From NCBI GenBank assembly GCA_036674765.1, contig JARVKI010000085.1, forward strand, positions 124,001 to 188,000: a DNA stretch of 64,000 nt, in the 5' to 3' direction. The notes under the pieces are model-generated. The model searched no databases. It saw only the letters and a program-made list of their open reading frames with translations, and was not told the origin of the DNA. Below are positions 36,453-48,449 of the stretch, one piece after another; position 1 is the stretch's first letter, and each line of letters starts with the position of its first letter. The translations under genes and the position numbers were made by a program. Source of the stretch: Seiridium cupressi (taxonomy: Eukaryota > Ascomycota > Sordariomycetes > Amphisphaeriales > Sporocadaceae).

Positions 36453-38244
36453 GGCCTAGCGCGACTATTCCGGTCTGGTGGTGCAGTACAGTCCAAACTT
36501 GTGTTTGAGGTGCTTGCCATATAAATTCTTTATCATTGTTTTGGCCTTCGGCGAAGAGCCTTCCCTCATGATGGGTGATGCACTGTTTTATTCTTGTTCC
36601 ATATGCGGTATAAACTGTGCGTGCTGGTCGGGGCTTGCTTGCATGAAGAACGGATGTGAAGTAGAACTTATGGTTGAAACACCACTTAGATCGAGCCAGG
36701 TCAATTCGAGAGTTGTGAATTATTAGCACTGACAATTGTTACTAGCCTTCGAGATTACATTGGTAGTTGAACTTCCTGTCAAAAGACATGTTCAGCGCTA
36801 CGTTTGTGCCCGGGCAAGAGCTTCGCACGGGCTCGGGACGAGTAGCAGATACGATATTACGGCGGCGTTCCGTAGGAGAGCGTATAAGACATTTGGCTAA
36901 AGGTTTTTTGTGTGACAAAAAACAGAGTGGGCGGCAAGAATGGCCTCATGGACGCATTCGCATCATTCAAGTTGTGGTGGCAGTCAGTCATCTCAACTGG
37001 TCTTTTCAGTGAACCGCTCTTGCAACAGCGTCAATATCGCTTCTCCTGTCGTGCATGGCCGGCAACGTCCTAGCATTATAATAAATGCGAAGGGGAACGA
37101 TTTGAATCCAGCTGGCGCAACGTTGCTAAAAGGAGGACACGCTAAAAATCGGCAGAATTATTCAACCGCCATCGTTTCTCCCCACTTTATTGGAGCCGAA
37201 TTCGAGGGTGCAGGGTGCAGCTCTGGTGGGGTGCTCGCATTGCGGGCCGGCCTGCCTCGTCCTTTACATGGAGGCATTTTAGTCCTAGTCAGTTCTCTTT
37301 GAATAGAAGTCGAGTATGCTGACGACGTCCTGGCCAAAGCCACTGTATATTTTCACATCTCGTCTGGCTAGAGCCGTTCCGCATCCTTCCTCTCTAAATC
37401 TTTAACATGGCCTCGACTGCGAACGTTAGTTTATTCAAACGTCTTGAAGTGGCATCCTGAGGCCATCGATTGATCTTGAAGTGCGATTCCATTCTACGAT
37501 TGCATAAACAGACGAATGCGAGTCCGTACCGGTCGCGGGCTGTAAATTCTAAGACTGTGGTCGGCTGCTGGGTCCCGCGGGTTGCGAGATTGGCGCACGC
37601 TTTGACTCAGCTGGAGCTTGCGGCCAGCAGTTTGCGCTGCAAACTTTGCACTCAAATGCGAATGCGACGGGCCCACTCTTCTGCAGCTAGCAACAGGGCA
37701 AAGCAACCACGCCGTGCGTCATTGGCTCAGTGACTAAAGGACAACCACTCATCTCATCTTTCTAGTACAACTTGGTAGGACAAGACGCGTGGATTTGCCA
37801 AAGAGTCAATCCCACCGGTACATGTTGAATCCGTCGGGTAAACCCGTCCAAAAACTAGACCAGCTCATCTACAATTAGAATGGTGCCAATGAAACCCCAG
37901 TAAATCGGCGCCTGCAGCTGTTTGTGCCTATGCTGTATCGGCCAGCTGCCTGCAACACGAATCCCGATTCCGAGTTACGTTTCGGCCTTTACTATCATGC
38001 GAGCGGGCGCTCCATGTTGGCTTGGCGACTGTGAATGTCCGATTGTTAATGCATTGTGTGCAAATGCAATTGACATATATACTCGTGGAACCTTTACATA
38101 TTCAACAATGCTTTCCTATATACACAATTCACGGATGCCAACCAAACACCAGCACAACTATTTAAAGAACCTCACGCTGCTGAGATCACTCCACCAACGT
38201 CAAACTCATTTCCCACCCAAAATTGTTCATTGCATCAAGCAACA
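36453..38244. other. Intergenic region, nothing recognised
   Basis: 1.8 kb upstream of the FAD monooxygenase. Open frames are short and of random composition. The last 200 bp hold CA-rich leader sequence before the start. Confidence 0.4.
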
Positions 38245-39635
38245 ATGAGCCCAGCCAACTTCAAAGCCATTGTCGTCGGCGGTGGTCCTGTCGGACTTAT
38301 AGCTGCACACGCCCTCACCCGCGCGAACATTGACTTCGTCGTCCTCGAAAGCCGCCCAAGCATCGTGATACACGTTGGCGCTAGTCTCGCCCTTTCACCC
38401 ATGGGCTTGCGCGTTATTGGACAGCTTGGCCTGCTCGACGCGCTCTATCAAGTCAGCACCCCTCTCGGTCAAATGGAACGGTGCGACCACAATGGCAACG
38501 ACCTGGGCATATTCCACGTCTTCAACTATATCAAGGAAAAGTGAGTGACCGTGTTTGAATTATGTCAGTGCAAGTTGGCTAATATTTTTACAGCCATGGT
38601 GATTACTCTAGAGTAATAAGCCGACACGACTTGACGAAAACTCTCTACGATGGCCTCCCGCAAGAGAGCCAAGCTCGCATGCTACCGAACAAGAAGGTCT
38701 CCGAGCTCTCTAGTACACCCGAGGGCGTCATTGTCCACTGTGCCGACGGCACATCTTATGAGGGGAGCATCATCATCGGCGCAGATGGCGCCCACAGTAA
38801 CGTGCGACAGAGAATGCGCCTCTTGGCCATGGAAGCAGGTGCCCCGACAAACGCCGAGAAGCCATACCTCACCACCTACCGTGCTCTGTGGGTTAGGTTC
38901 CCAACAGAGCTCGGCCTCCGCCCAGGCCAGGTCCACGAAACTCACGGCGAGAAGCTGGGGCTCCAGTGTTTTGCCGGCAATGAGACTGCCGTCCTTGCTC
39001 TGTACGAGCAACTCCCGAAACCTGCACGAGAGCGCTCGCGGTACACCAAAGCGGATGAGGAGGCATTCGCTAAGCGATGGGAGCACCTTCCAATCACCAC
39101 AGGTGTGACTGTGCGCCAGGCTTATGATGCACAACTATTCACCGGCATAACAGACCTCGAAGAAGGTGTGGTGGAATACTGGAGCTGGGACCGCATGGTA
39201 CTGGTTGGCGATGCGGCGCACAAGTTCACTCCAAGCACTGGCGCTGGATGTAACAACGGAATCGCCGACGTGGTGGTCTTGGTCAACGAGCTGCACAAAA
39301 TCATGAAGAGCCAAGGTGGTGCGCACAAGTCCGTCTCCACGATGCCGACCATCAATCAGATTACGAACGCCTTCAAGGCATACCAGGAGGCCAGGCACGA
39401 GCCGGTGACAGCAGGCTGCAAGCAGTCCGGTGGAGCCACAGCTATGGCAACCTGGCAGAACACAACTGTCAAGTTCTTGGACAAGTATATTATCTCGAGT
39501 CAAATAGTCCAGAAGCTCCTATTCGACCGTGCCGCCAGCAACATGGCTAAATCACCAGTATTCGATTTCATTCACGGCACCGAGCCGATGGTTGGCAGGG
39601 TCCCGTGGGTACAGCCGATCAAGCCGAGCGCTTAA
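38245..39635 (+). CDS. FAD-dependent monooxygenase (PHBH-fold, salicylate hydroxylase/PaxM-like)
   Basis: Exons 38245-38540 and 38594-39635 (53-bp intron) give 445 residues. The ATG at 38245 was chosen because it sits just before the Rossmann strand. Motifs: GxGxxG in VVGGGPVG (12-17), the GADGAHSNVR NADPH/FAD motif near 161, and the second FAD motif VLVGDAAHKFTPSTGAG near 302. These three in order define group A flavin monooxygenases. The C-terminal part (TAMATWQNTTVKFLDKYI) resembles fungal epoxidases/hydroxylases of indole-diterpene and meroterpenoid pathways, but no prenyltransferase or cyclase is nearby, so that is only a lead. No signal peptide. Confidence 0.92.
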
Positions 39636-39947
39636 CGGATGCTAGTTTACCTGCAGCTCTCCTTCCACCTAGGTTGTCCTTCATAGATTGTACCATAGAC
39701 ATAGACAGCGTCATAGTTCTTGATTAGATGATCTCTTTCTTCTATTCTGCATTCCGACCATGATGTGATCCGATGATAACATAGTATGACCATTTTTCTT
39801 CTCGACAATGAATCCCTGTACCAAGCAGCAATGGACATCATTCTCCAATAGAAACAATATATTAATACCGTAAGACACTATCAGATTAGATATTGTTTTA
39901 GATATTGTTGGGCCGTGCCAAGCGCTTCGTATCTTTAGCGGCAGTCC

Positions 39948-41873
39948 TCATCCATAGTAAGGGTACTCAGCCGAAGAGTCCCAGCAAGAGTCATCGACAT
40001 AGTCGCCAGTGATGTTCTTGACAGGAAGGTCCTTTCCAAACTCGAGGATGGCGCCTCCGTCAGTGGAGTTCACATCAAATTTCGGCCAGCCAAACGCCGC
40101 TTCGACATTACCTGCGTTCCTCGTGAAGGCCAAAAGATAATCCTGCATCGTTTCGGAAGTTTCGACCTCGAATTGTGAGACTTCACCCACATCAAGCACG
40201 TACGTCCCAAAGAACATGAAGAGGTCACTCCAGTGGAATGCGCCGAGCCATGGGACAGGGCTTATGTTGGAGAAATTGCCTGGATGGGCACGAGCGTCAG
40301 ACCTCCATTCTCTTTGAACGACATGGGAAGTAGTCAAGCTTACCGCCCCAGAAGTAGCGATATGTATCCAGTCCGATGGTCTGACGCAATACACTATCCT
40401 GGTAGTTGGTGCAGGTCCATGCTTTCGCTGAGTTGATCGAGGCCGTGAGATTTCCCTCGGTAGGAATCTCTGTTGCAGCGTTCGATTTGATTGCTGGACC
40501 ACTTGCGACCTTGCCCTGAACGTATCGATCTGTCTCGTCGGAGAAGATGTACCTTTCGTCGGCTTGGCTCGAAGTTAGCTGACAGCCACGAACATTGCAA
40601 AGAACAAAATGGTCACTCACGGATATACGCGTTGAATGCAACCGAGGGCGTCGCGTTCCAATTGTTGATCGTTTCGATTATCTGCACGAACGAGATGTGT
40701 CGCATACAGTCCAGTTCAGCCTCGGAATCGTTCCCGTACTTGCACCCCAATGCGGCGGCAACGTTGCTGAAGTCGGCATACGGATCGGGAGTTGCGGTGA
40801 GGTTGATCCGGACATCAGGCGGCTGGGAGATCATGCCGAATTTGTTGACCAACGGGTCCTCCGGCCAGGCCAACGTGTACATGTGCGTCAAGGCCGCTCC
40901 TTGCGATTGGCCCCAGAGCTTGATGATTAGTTAGTAGTAGCTCGTCTGGCGTAGAAATTTGCGGTTGCTTACCAGAATGTTATCCTTGTCGCCTCCAAAG
41001 AGCTCAATATTGTCGGACACCCACTCTACAGCAGCCCGAACATCCAGTAACGTAAGTGAGGTTTCATTCAATGCTTTTGACTTCGGATCTAGTGTTTATG
41101 ATCGTCAGCTAACACATGGCCTAAGGAACATGCGCTCTTACTTCCAAAGATGTTTACACGGTAATTTATGGTGACGGCGATATGTTCTTGAGAGCGTGAT
41201 ACCCAATTAGTAGGCAACTGCGATGCAATGTTAATCCCTCCAGTCACACCACCACCCCCCGTAACGAAAAGCGCGACAGGAAGCTTCGAAGTTTCGTTCG
41301 CATAGCTCGGTGTCCAAATGGCCAACGAGAGGCAGTCTTCAGCTGAGCTCCAGGCGATTGCACCAGCATTGCTGGGTTCACCTATGTTGATGATAGGATT
41401 TGGAGGTTGATACATGTTCCATAACGACGAGCTGCCCGAGACGAACTGAGGGCATGCTGGAATGACCCAGGTTAGTCTGGGTTGGTCCATAACTGTCGCA
41501 TTTACCCACCTGGTCCAAAATATGTCGAGTCGATTTTCTTTCCAGTCCTCTTCGGTGTCTGCGGCGGTAGCCATCGAAGGTCTCCGACAGGCGGCTTTGA
41601 AAAGGTATGTTAGCTGACGCCCTCGCGCACGTCCGATGAGAATTGGGAGTATACCTGAGCATAAGGCACACGTAAAAATTGGCGGACATTGGGATACGTA
41701 TCGTTTATCATACCAATGAACGTCCCGGTTGGGGTCGAGACCGTTAGATTGTCCCAGGTTGACAGTGCTCGAGGAGCCACCCAGGACAAGTTTGCAAAGT
41801 AAGGATCAAACATGGCACCAGACGCATATGTTACCACGGCCGATATCCATGGCAAAAATGATTTGACTGCCAT
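39948..41873 (-). CDS. Secreted type-B carboxylesterase/lipase
   Basis: Seven exons: 41873-41655, 41594-41510, 41456-41142, 41088-40973, 40918-40621, 40562-40344 and 40279-39948, giving 527 residues. All joins are GT-AG and in phase. The ATG at 41873 is preferred to 41903 because it gives a signal peptide (MAVKSFLPWISAVVTYASG). The oxyanion-hole loop is a GGGG run; the nucleophile elbow is GQSQG with Ser near 250 (GESAG in most relatives); the probable catalytic His is near 433 in LGAFHWSD. Several N-glycosylation sequons. Extracellular ester hydrolysis; substrate unknown. It is convergent with the FAD monooxygenase, 312 bp apart. Confidence 0.9.
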
Positions 41874-42743
41874 TGTCCTTACATAGGCGTACTTTCCGTT
41901 CACTAGCTTCCTCTAAATGTCCAGCTACCAAGCGTACTAGACCAGACATGTTACCAGCTGGGGCGGGTATTCGAAATTTTATAGTTGAATGCCATTGTAT
42001 ACCTGGGATGCGCCATTCTGATCTGATGTATTCCCAGCAAGTCCTAGTATCCTAGCATCCTGTCGTCCTAGCAAGGCCCCACAAGTCCTGAGTTGATACC
42101 CTGCTAGGACACGGCGTTCTCGAGTTTTTAGAGAGAGCTCTCCATGCAGGGTCTGGCAACCCTGAGTCGCGCCCGAGCCTCGGAGATAGAGCATCGTGGG
42201 AAAGTTCATTGGCACCCATAATGACGTCGCTACACTTTCATGAATAACGGGCATTCCTTCTCGTACCGACCTCGGTGGACCAAGCATCGTTGCTGTATTC
42301 TGCAGCTGGCACGGCTGGCAGCTGGTTGTGAATGCGGGGTATTGGCTTCTCCAACAGGTGACTGTGGGGAACCAGCACATTTTGCGCTTGCCGTCCAACA
42401 GCCAGCGGGATTCCAGAACACTTCTCTGGAGGTGATCTACAGGCACACAGGCACTTCAATGATCACAATAACCCTGCCCATGGATGAGGAGACAGCGGTA
42501 TACTTCCGTGATTCCAGAAACCGCTGTAGGGCCGGATGCGACCCTTGGCGCTGATCCGCAGCCGGCAACAGTATCCGGAGCTTCGGACTTGAAGGATATT
42601 CCGAGCTGGTGCACTCCATTCAATGAGAAACTGCAATGCGTTTTGATGCTAAGTAGAGGCTGATGTATGCTTCAATCAAATATGACCGTTTGTATAACGG
42701 TGGAACATGCGCCTCGCTGATGTCGTATGCGCCCTGCCTCTCT
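41874..42743. other. Intergenic region, nothing recognised
   Basis: Upstream of the esterase. A short run of imperfect CCTAG-containing repeats lies at 42045-42115. No gene supported; open frames on both strands are mutually antisense and lack family features. Confidence 0.4.
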
Positions 42744-43423
42744 TCAAGATAGATCTGGCTCCTTCAGCTTCTCCTCTACGCTCTCGATGCTTATATGACA
42801 CCAGTCCTCCGCCTTGACCTGTGGTTGCTGAAGCTTCGCAATGGCATTCTTATAATCTTCGGTACGCCAGAATGCCTCGTGTGATTCAACACTCTCCCAG
42901 CCGACGATAAGGGCGAAGCAGCGTCCTTTGACACCATCCAGAGCGGGGTGATCTACGTCATTAGTAGCCCATCCAAAGGCACTATCGACGTAACCTTTCG
43001 CCGAGGAGGCCATGATTTTGTTGAAAGCTTCAATGGCATTCAACCATCCGGAGTGATGCTCCGCGAAAAAGAAGAAGCATGGCTGCATCACCGGTGCTTT
43101 CAGGATGCCCTTCAAAGGCTTATTCAATTCTGTCGACAGGCAAAGAGGGCGTGAAGTAATGAGATCTTTCCATTCGTTAGAGAACCCGTGGAGAAAGGGC
43201 ACCGTGTTCGCATCTATTGTTGATCATCAGCGGGAAGATCTGAGAGGCCTACGGTGTTCAACCGACCTGTAAACAGAACAAACTTATCCTGCTTCTCAAT
43301 CTTGACTCCGTGCTTGAAGCGGCCGCGGCCGATCCTCCCAGCTAGACATTGTATCAAAGAAGGTTTGAAGTCTCTCACATCCCTCACAAGATCAACGACG
43401 ATGATTTCCTGCTTTACTGACAT
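42744..43423 (-). CDS. Dimeric alpha/beta-barrel (ABM/DUF-like) protein
   Basis: Exons 43423-43267 and 43213-42744 (53-bp intron with an unusual GTCGGT donor) give 208 residues. The first half (IIVVDLVRDVRDF...KIEKQDKFVLFT) and second half (FNKIMASSAKGYVDSAFGWA, CFALIVGWESVESHEAFW) look like two ferredoxin-like ABM units in tandem. Family knowledge: such small proteins are cofactor-free monooxygenases, cyclases or stress proteins, often in aromatic metabolism. Cytosolic. The role is unassigned; the nearby FMO and esterase could be partners. Confidence 0.75.
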
Positions 43424-44445
43424 GATGCCATATGCGTGTTCTGGAAATGTGTGATAGGATGATGAAATTGTGCTTCACTACATCCTAGAGCGATGCCGCT
43501 TTTTGTTCAAGCCACATCGCCTCTGCGAGAAGGCGTTCCTGGAGTAATGACGGTGATGGTAACGATGAAGTCACTAAACCTAGAATTAAGCTTGCTGGAA
43601 TCATGCTAGTATTGCCGACACTAACTCCACAATGATTGCACTATGTCTGCTCTAGAACGTTGAAGTCTATGAGGGGTCAGGTGTGCTAGCCTCCGGCCCA
43701 GTCGCAATGTTGACGAAATGCCCCATCGCGATTCGTACCCAGCGGAGGGGTTTGGGTTGCAACATTCTAAGCGCATGAATAGAGCAGGGAATGCCAAGTC
43801 CAAACCCGCTATCATGCCTGTGTGCGCTGACTAGTCATCTCTTGCTGATGCCTTGGTTCATCTCCAACGAGACTGGCTAGTTGGTTGTGAGACGTACGTG
43901 AAGCGTAGCCCTGTGAGTTTCAGCTATGAGATGCTCGAATCACTCAAAATTATCCTTGAATTTGCCTCTTACCCTACTACCTGCGCTATTAATCGCGTTG
44001 GGAGGGACACGCTCACGTCTTTGGCACCACTACGTGTTCCAAGACTAGCAATGGGATGACGGGAGTCCAGTAAGCTCGTACTCCCGGGACGCTGTTCCGT
44101 AAATTGAAGGGTTTCGCGAGATAATTCTCACTGACTAGCCTGCCATCAGCGAGGGAGTGGGGAATATTGGCCATTTACATATCGTAGTAATCGCTACGGT
44201 ACATTAACACCAAGTGGAAGCTATCAATCAAATAATACATACATGTAGCTACAGCATACCGATTTAGATATTGTTGTTCTCGCACCTACTCTCATTAACA
44301 ATGAATATAGCCATTCATATATCGCTCTATCAGGTTCTCCTCAACTTGGTAGAAATGTACTGCCTGGGTCACCGAAGACTCATGTCTTCGTAGCTCTCTG
44401 ACCCCTAGGCATCACGAATGCCAAGACCGGCAAGTCGCAGCATCA
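43424..44445. other. Intergenic region, nothing recognised
   Basis: 1 kb without a supported gene; AT-rich around 44160-44330. No repeats identified. Confidence 0.4.
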
Positions 44446-47400
44446 TTACAAGATCTCAGTAATGATAGTGCAACAGGTATTTCCCCAGCGACTGCGATGC
44501 AGTGACTGCGTCAAGTCATCAGCCATTACGTGCATCGTATCGACTGCTGAGTGCCCCCACTCCTCATTTGTGCGCTCGTTGTGCTGCAGCCACGACCTAT
44601 TAACCGGCTGGTTCGTGATGGTGACCGTGACGGCCGTGATGAGCGGGTCTCTTAGCTGCATCGGCTGTGCAAACAGTTGCTTCTGTGAGTCGGTAATCTC
44701 GATGTCTTTGTGCGACACAAAGGCTGACGACCGATGGTCGAGAAGGGCACCCTCAGTTGCGGCAAAGCCGAGGGTGATGGTGCAGCTGAAGGCGGCACCG
44801 CGGACAATCCACGTATTCATGGGCAGAGGCGCATGCCAGGCAGCGACCTCCGGAAAAGACGACGCGGAAGCTGTACCTGGGACGCTGTTGTTGGAAACGA
44901 GTCCGCTGTTACAATTGAAAAGGAACGGTTCTGTTGTCTTCGCTTCTTTTCCCTCCATCTCTCCAATACAAGTGTCTTCGTCGTCTGGCCCCAGGCTGAC
45001 CCAGTCCAGAGGGATGCCATGGCCCTTGCCGTTGCTTCCACCAGTCTTGAGAGCAAGATCCCTGAATTCGAGAAGGGAAAGTATGGACGGTGGCAGGCGA
45101 GGAGCGTCTAGGTCGCCAGAGTTGATGTCGAATCCAAAAACCCAGAAGTCGACGTCTACCGTGCCAGCCATAGGAGGACCCATGATAGATAATGTCGCGC
45201 TGATCTCGGCCGATAGACGGACTGTAACAAGCCACAGATCCATACTAAAGTGCACACCCACGTCGATACCGCCGGTTGCTTTGAAGTGAAACGGCCGATA
45301 GCTTATAAGAAAATAAATAAAGGCATCGAACCATTCGTTTAGCGGTCCCGCGGAGAGAGCTGCGTGTAGTCGCCCACTGCCCATGCACATCCCCGGCGTA
45401 ATGGTAAAGTATGCTTCGCCCGTGATCTTGAGCGAGTTACCTCACGCCCATGAGATTCCGAGACGCGGTGGGTCGGGGGTATTGTGGCGGACGGACAAAC
45501 GCCTGGTGATAGCCACCGATAGTCAAAACAAAGTCTTTTTGAAAAGGCCGGTCTGGGTCATCCTGTGTCACCCGGGTCCCGCCGAACCGTGAATATAAAG
45601 AGATACTGCCAGTGAGATGGCAGCCCTCATGCAAGATAAACGAGCGGGGCGAGAGATGAGCATCTAGCCGGAAGACGCCGGCGCCGATATCAAGTGTACA
45701 TACAATCCCTAGCTCGACATGGGCAAATTTCACCGTTGCCGCAAGGTTGGGCACATCCATTATCGCCACGCCGTAGATTCCAAGCTGTACATCCGGGTTG
45801 GACTGGAGAACGAGGACCGCATCCACCGCCAACATGCTAAACGCAGTGACCTTGCAACCTGCAGCGACCCAGAATGATCCCTGTCGAGCTGTGAACCAGG
45901 GCGGACCCTGGCTCTTATCTGGGTAAAACAGCGACTTCAGGCCTGCGATCGGCCCTCCCTTGGTGTCGGTACCGTCCTCCTTCACGAAGGGAAAGCTGAG
46001 GACTGTTTCTGCTGTCGGTAACCTGACGCTCGAGTTCACACCAACTCCGCCCGTCAACCCCGATATGTCAGCGAAGCCGACGAAGAAGAGAGGCCCCTCG
46101 AGCTTAAAAATGATGAACAGCATTGTAAATGAATTGCTGTTCCCCAAGTCACCCAGGCCATCACCGGCTGAGTATTCGTCAATGGCAGAGTCAGTTTCAC
46201 TAATCTCCGAATCAGTGTCGCCGTAAGTGCTCTCGTCACTGTCGTCAAACATTTCCGATATCCGCGTTCGGTGTGTCGCACTTTTGGCATCCTGTCGAGG
46301 CACATCCCCGTACACGCCCGCAACCGTGATCGTCCAAGGCTTAAATTTGAAGATTAACCCCCCGGCATAATAGTCAGCCTCATCAACAGTAGTGTGCATA
46401 AAGCCACCTGCGATGGTAAGCGGCTATTTGTCAAACGACACAATGAGACCTGCGAGCGAGACTCCAAGGTCCGACACTAGCAGACCCGCAGTCTGCGCCG
46501 CGTCTTCTGTTGCTTCCACGCCACCTGATCCTTTCAACAGCCTTGGGGCTGCCGACGTTCCCGCCGACTGCAACTTGCAGCTCAGGCTGAATCCGAGTAA
46601 CACCAATTCAATTGGCCTCAGCAAAAGGTCGCATCCAAGACGACGGCCAAGCGTTTTGTGTCTATATCGTACTGCAGGCCGATACTCTCGATAGTTAGCG
46701 GCCCCATAGCCTTTTTGAGGGGAGCTTTGGCGGGGTCTCTGTTGGGTATCTCGCCATCTTCATCGTTCGCTGTTAGTGACAAATGCTTCGGCAACTTGGA
46801 AGCAGGCGTTCTTGCAAACACGTAGTCAAGCACTGCCGTCGATGCTCCCTCACTGTTCTTGGCCACAATCATAAAGTGTGACCCGGTGGCAATGACGACC
46901 TCGTCGCTATCATACTTCTTGTCCATCTTGTAGAACAGCCGGTCGGCGGGATGGGTGATGGCGTGCTACAGAGCGTCAAACTTGCCTTTTGTGATTCTGG
47001 GAATGAGCTTTTCCTCGGCCATCTTTTCGGCTTGAGAAGGGCCAGCTTTTCCGTAGCCTCGTCTTCCACCCACATGTATACGAGCTGGTCAAATGATGCC
47101 TTGAGTTCTCCGACGAGAGGGGCTTGAAATGGTCGGAGGCGGTTCCACTTACACAATCTGTACAACCCAGCAGACATCATCATGGCGATGGCGTTGTACT
47201 TCCCAAAGCCGTCTCCTACGTAGAGCTCATTTTCTTCGTTATTCGCGTCGAAGATTGGGTCGTACACAGTACAGAGCAGGTATGCGGCCTTGTGTATTCT
47301 CGACATCGTCGTACTTTGGCTCGACCCGGCCGGTCGATGAGCTCTGCCATGTTTTCAGAGCTAATCAGGTCCGTCCAACCTATAGGGTTGGTAAGGTCTC
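44446..47400 (-). pseudogene. Broken DUF6603-family gene
   Basis: The text can be read from about 47350 to the stop at 44446 in shifting frames. DUF6603 hallmarks: GPLTIESIGLQYD...LAVVLDATF, LLRPIELVLLGFSLSCKL, PLTIAGGF, YYAGGLIFKFKPWTI, and LEGPLFFVGFADISGLTGGV. Then comes a long beta-rich repeat-like region and the C-terminal MCMGSGRLHAALSAGPL...FDAFIYFLISYRPF block. Lesions: a frameshift near 47045; TAG at 46968-46966; a frameshift near 46625 in a T-run; TAG at 46426-46424; a frameshift near 45470; TGA at 45444-45442. No introns are needed between lesions, which is unusual for this neighbourhood. The biochemical role of DUF6603 is not known to me. Divergent from the broken partner gene at 48.4-51.8 kb. 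Confidence 0.75.
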
Positions 47401-47618
47401 ATGGCTCATCTCGTGAAAATAGATTGCGTCCGATAAGAAAATTTACCCCGACCCTCATAATGAAAAGGGTTTTATATAAAAAAAGACTAATATTCGTTTG
47501 CCCCCACGGATTAAGGGGGTCAAAAAGGCTGAGCTTAAAGGTGTCCCATGAATTGTGTAGATTACAAAAGCTGAGGAGCTAGAATTAAGTTCCGAGCTCC
47601 CACCTAAATACTCTAAGC

Positions 47619-47820
47619 TGTCACGGTCTGGTGCTGAATCAGTTGATCCAGCCACGATACCAGCCACGTCACGTGCGTGGCTTGGCTAGCGCACGCTCAC
47701 CTATACAGATAGATTATCCAGCTGGAGCCGCAGTTCACTCCCGCTCTCCAGCTTACAGTTTTCATCAATATTACCCCATATTGTAGGGCCAGCCTCTTAA
47801 GCCTCCCCTGGCCCGTGACA
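47619..47820. mobile_element. Sol LTR, 202 bp, with 5-bp target-site duplication
   Basis: Begins TGTCACGG and ends CCCGTGACA, so the termini form an inverted repeat of about 8 bp. It is flanked on both sides by TAAGC (47614-47618 and 47821-47825), a classic 5-bp duplication. No internal retroelement sequence remains, so this is a solo LTR left by recombination. Confidence 0.85.
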
Positions 47821-47879
47821 TAAGCTATGAACTGGCAGAACCAGCTGCAGGCAGCTGCAAGCGGCTGGTCTTAACGCTA

Positions 47880-48060
47880 ATCTCTAACACTTGCCGCTTT
47901 ATTAAGCGTTTCTATTATTAATTTACGCGTTTAATAAATAAAATATAAGTAAATCGACCGCTTTCTTTTTATATTTAATGGAAAGCCTTAAATATGTAAC
48001 TTATTAAATTTATCTTTGTATATGGCATTTAGGTATATAAAGTCTTCCGTTAGGAATTAG
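47880..48060. repeat. AT-rich, RIP-like patch
   Basis: About 180 bp rich in TA and almost free of CA/TG, yet keeping CG (for example TTACGCGTTT). The composition is the same as the destroyed element beyond 57 kb. Probably a RIP-mutated repeat remnant. Confidence 0.5.
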
Positions 48061-48449
48061 TACTGGCTCAGCTCTTTTAACTACCTAGGTACCCGTACAC
48101 TGACGTAAGTACGCAAGGAACTACAAAGTTTGAATACATAACAAAGTCCACGGTGCGGTCACTGCCGCCCGCACCCCGAGTTTCAGGTCCGGGCAAACGT
48201 ACTATAGACGGCCTCGCCAACCAGATTCTTCTAGAGGTCCACTTCACCGCATGCCAGTGTACTACCGGTACGTATTCATTGCTAGTTCTAATAGTCCAGC
48301 TTTATCATATAGAGTAGCTCAGCTCCCCACTTTCATGCAGACCGTCCCGAACGAGGACAGATCACAAGAATGGGCACACACATGCATAATCCACACCTGA
48401 AGGTGGACCAGATCTAGCACTCAATGCCGAGGGGCTAGACCCTTATACG

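Noticed and set aside
37240..37340. YADDV text resembling a LINE reverse-transcriptase box
   Set aside because: It stands alone after a stop codon with no other RT block on either side; probably chance.
39948..41873. Suspicion that this esterase is also a pseudogene
   Set aside because: Seven exons with GT-AG borders and consistent phases restore one full-length protein with signal peptide and catalytic Ser and His.
44462..45289. 275-residue plus-strand frame
   Set aside because: Antisense to the DUF6603 coding text, which has clear family features.
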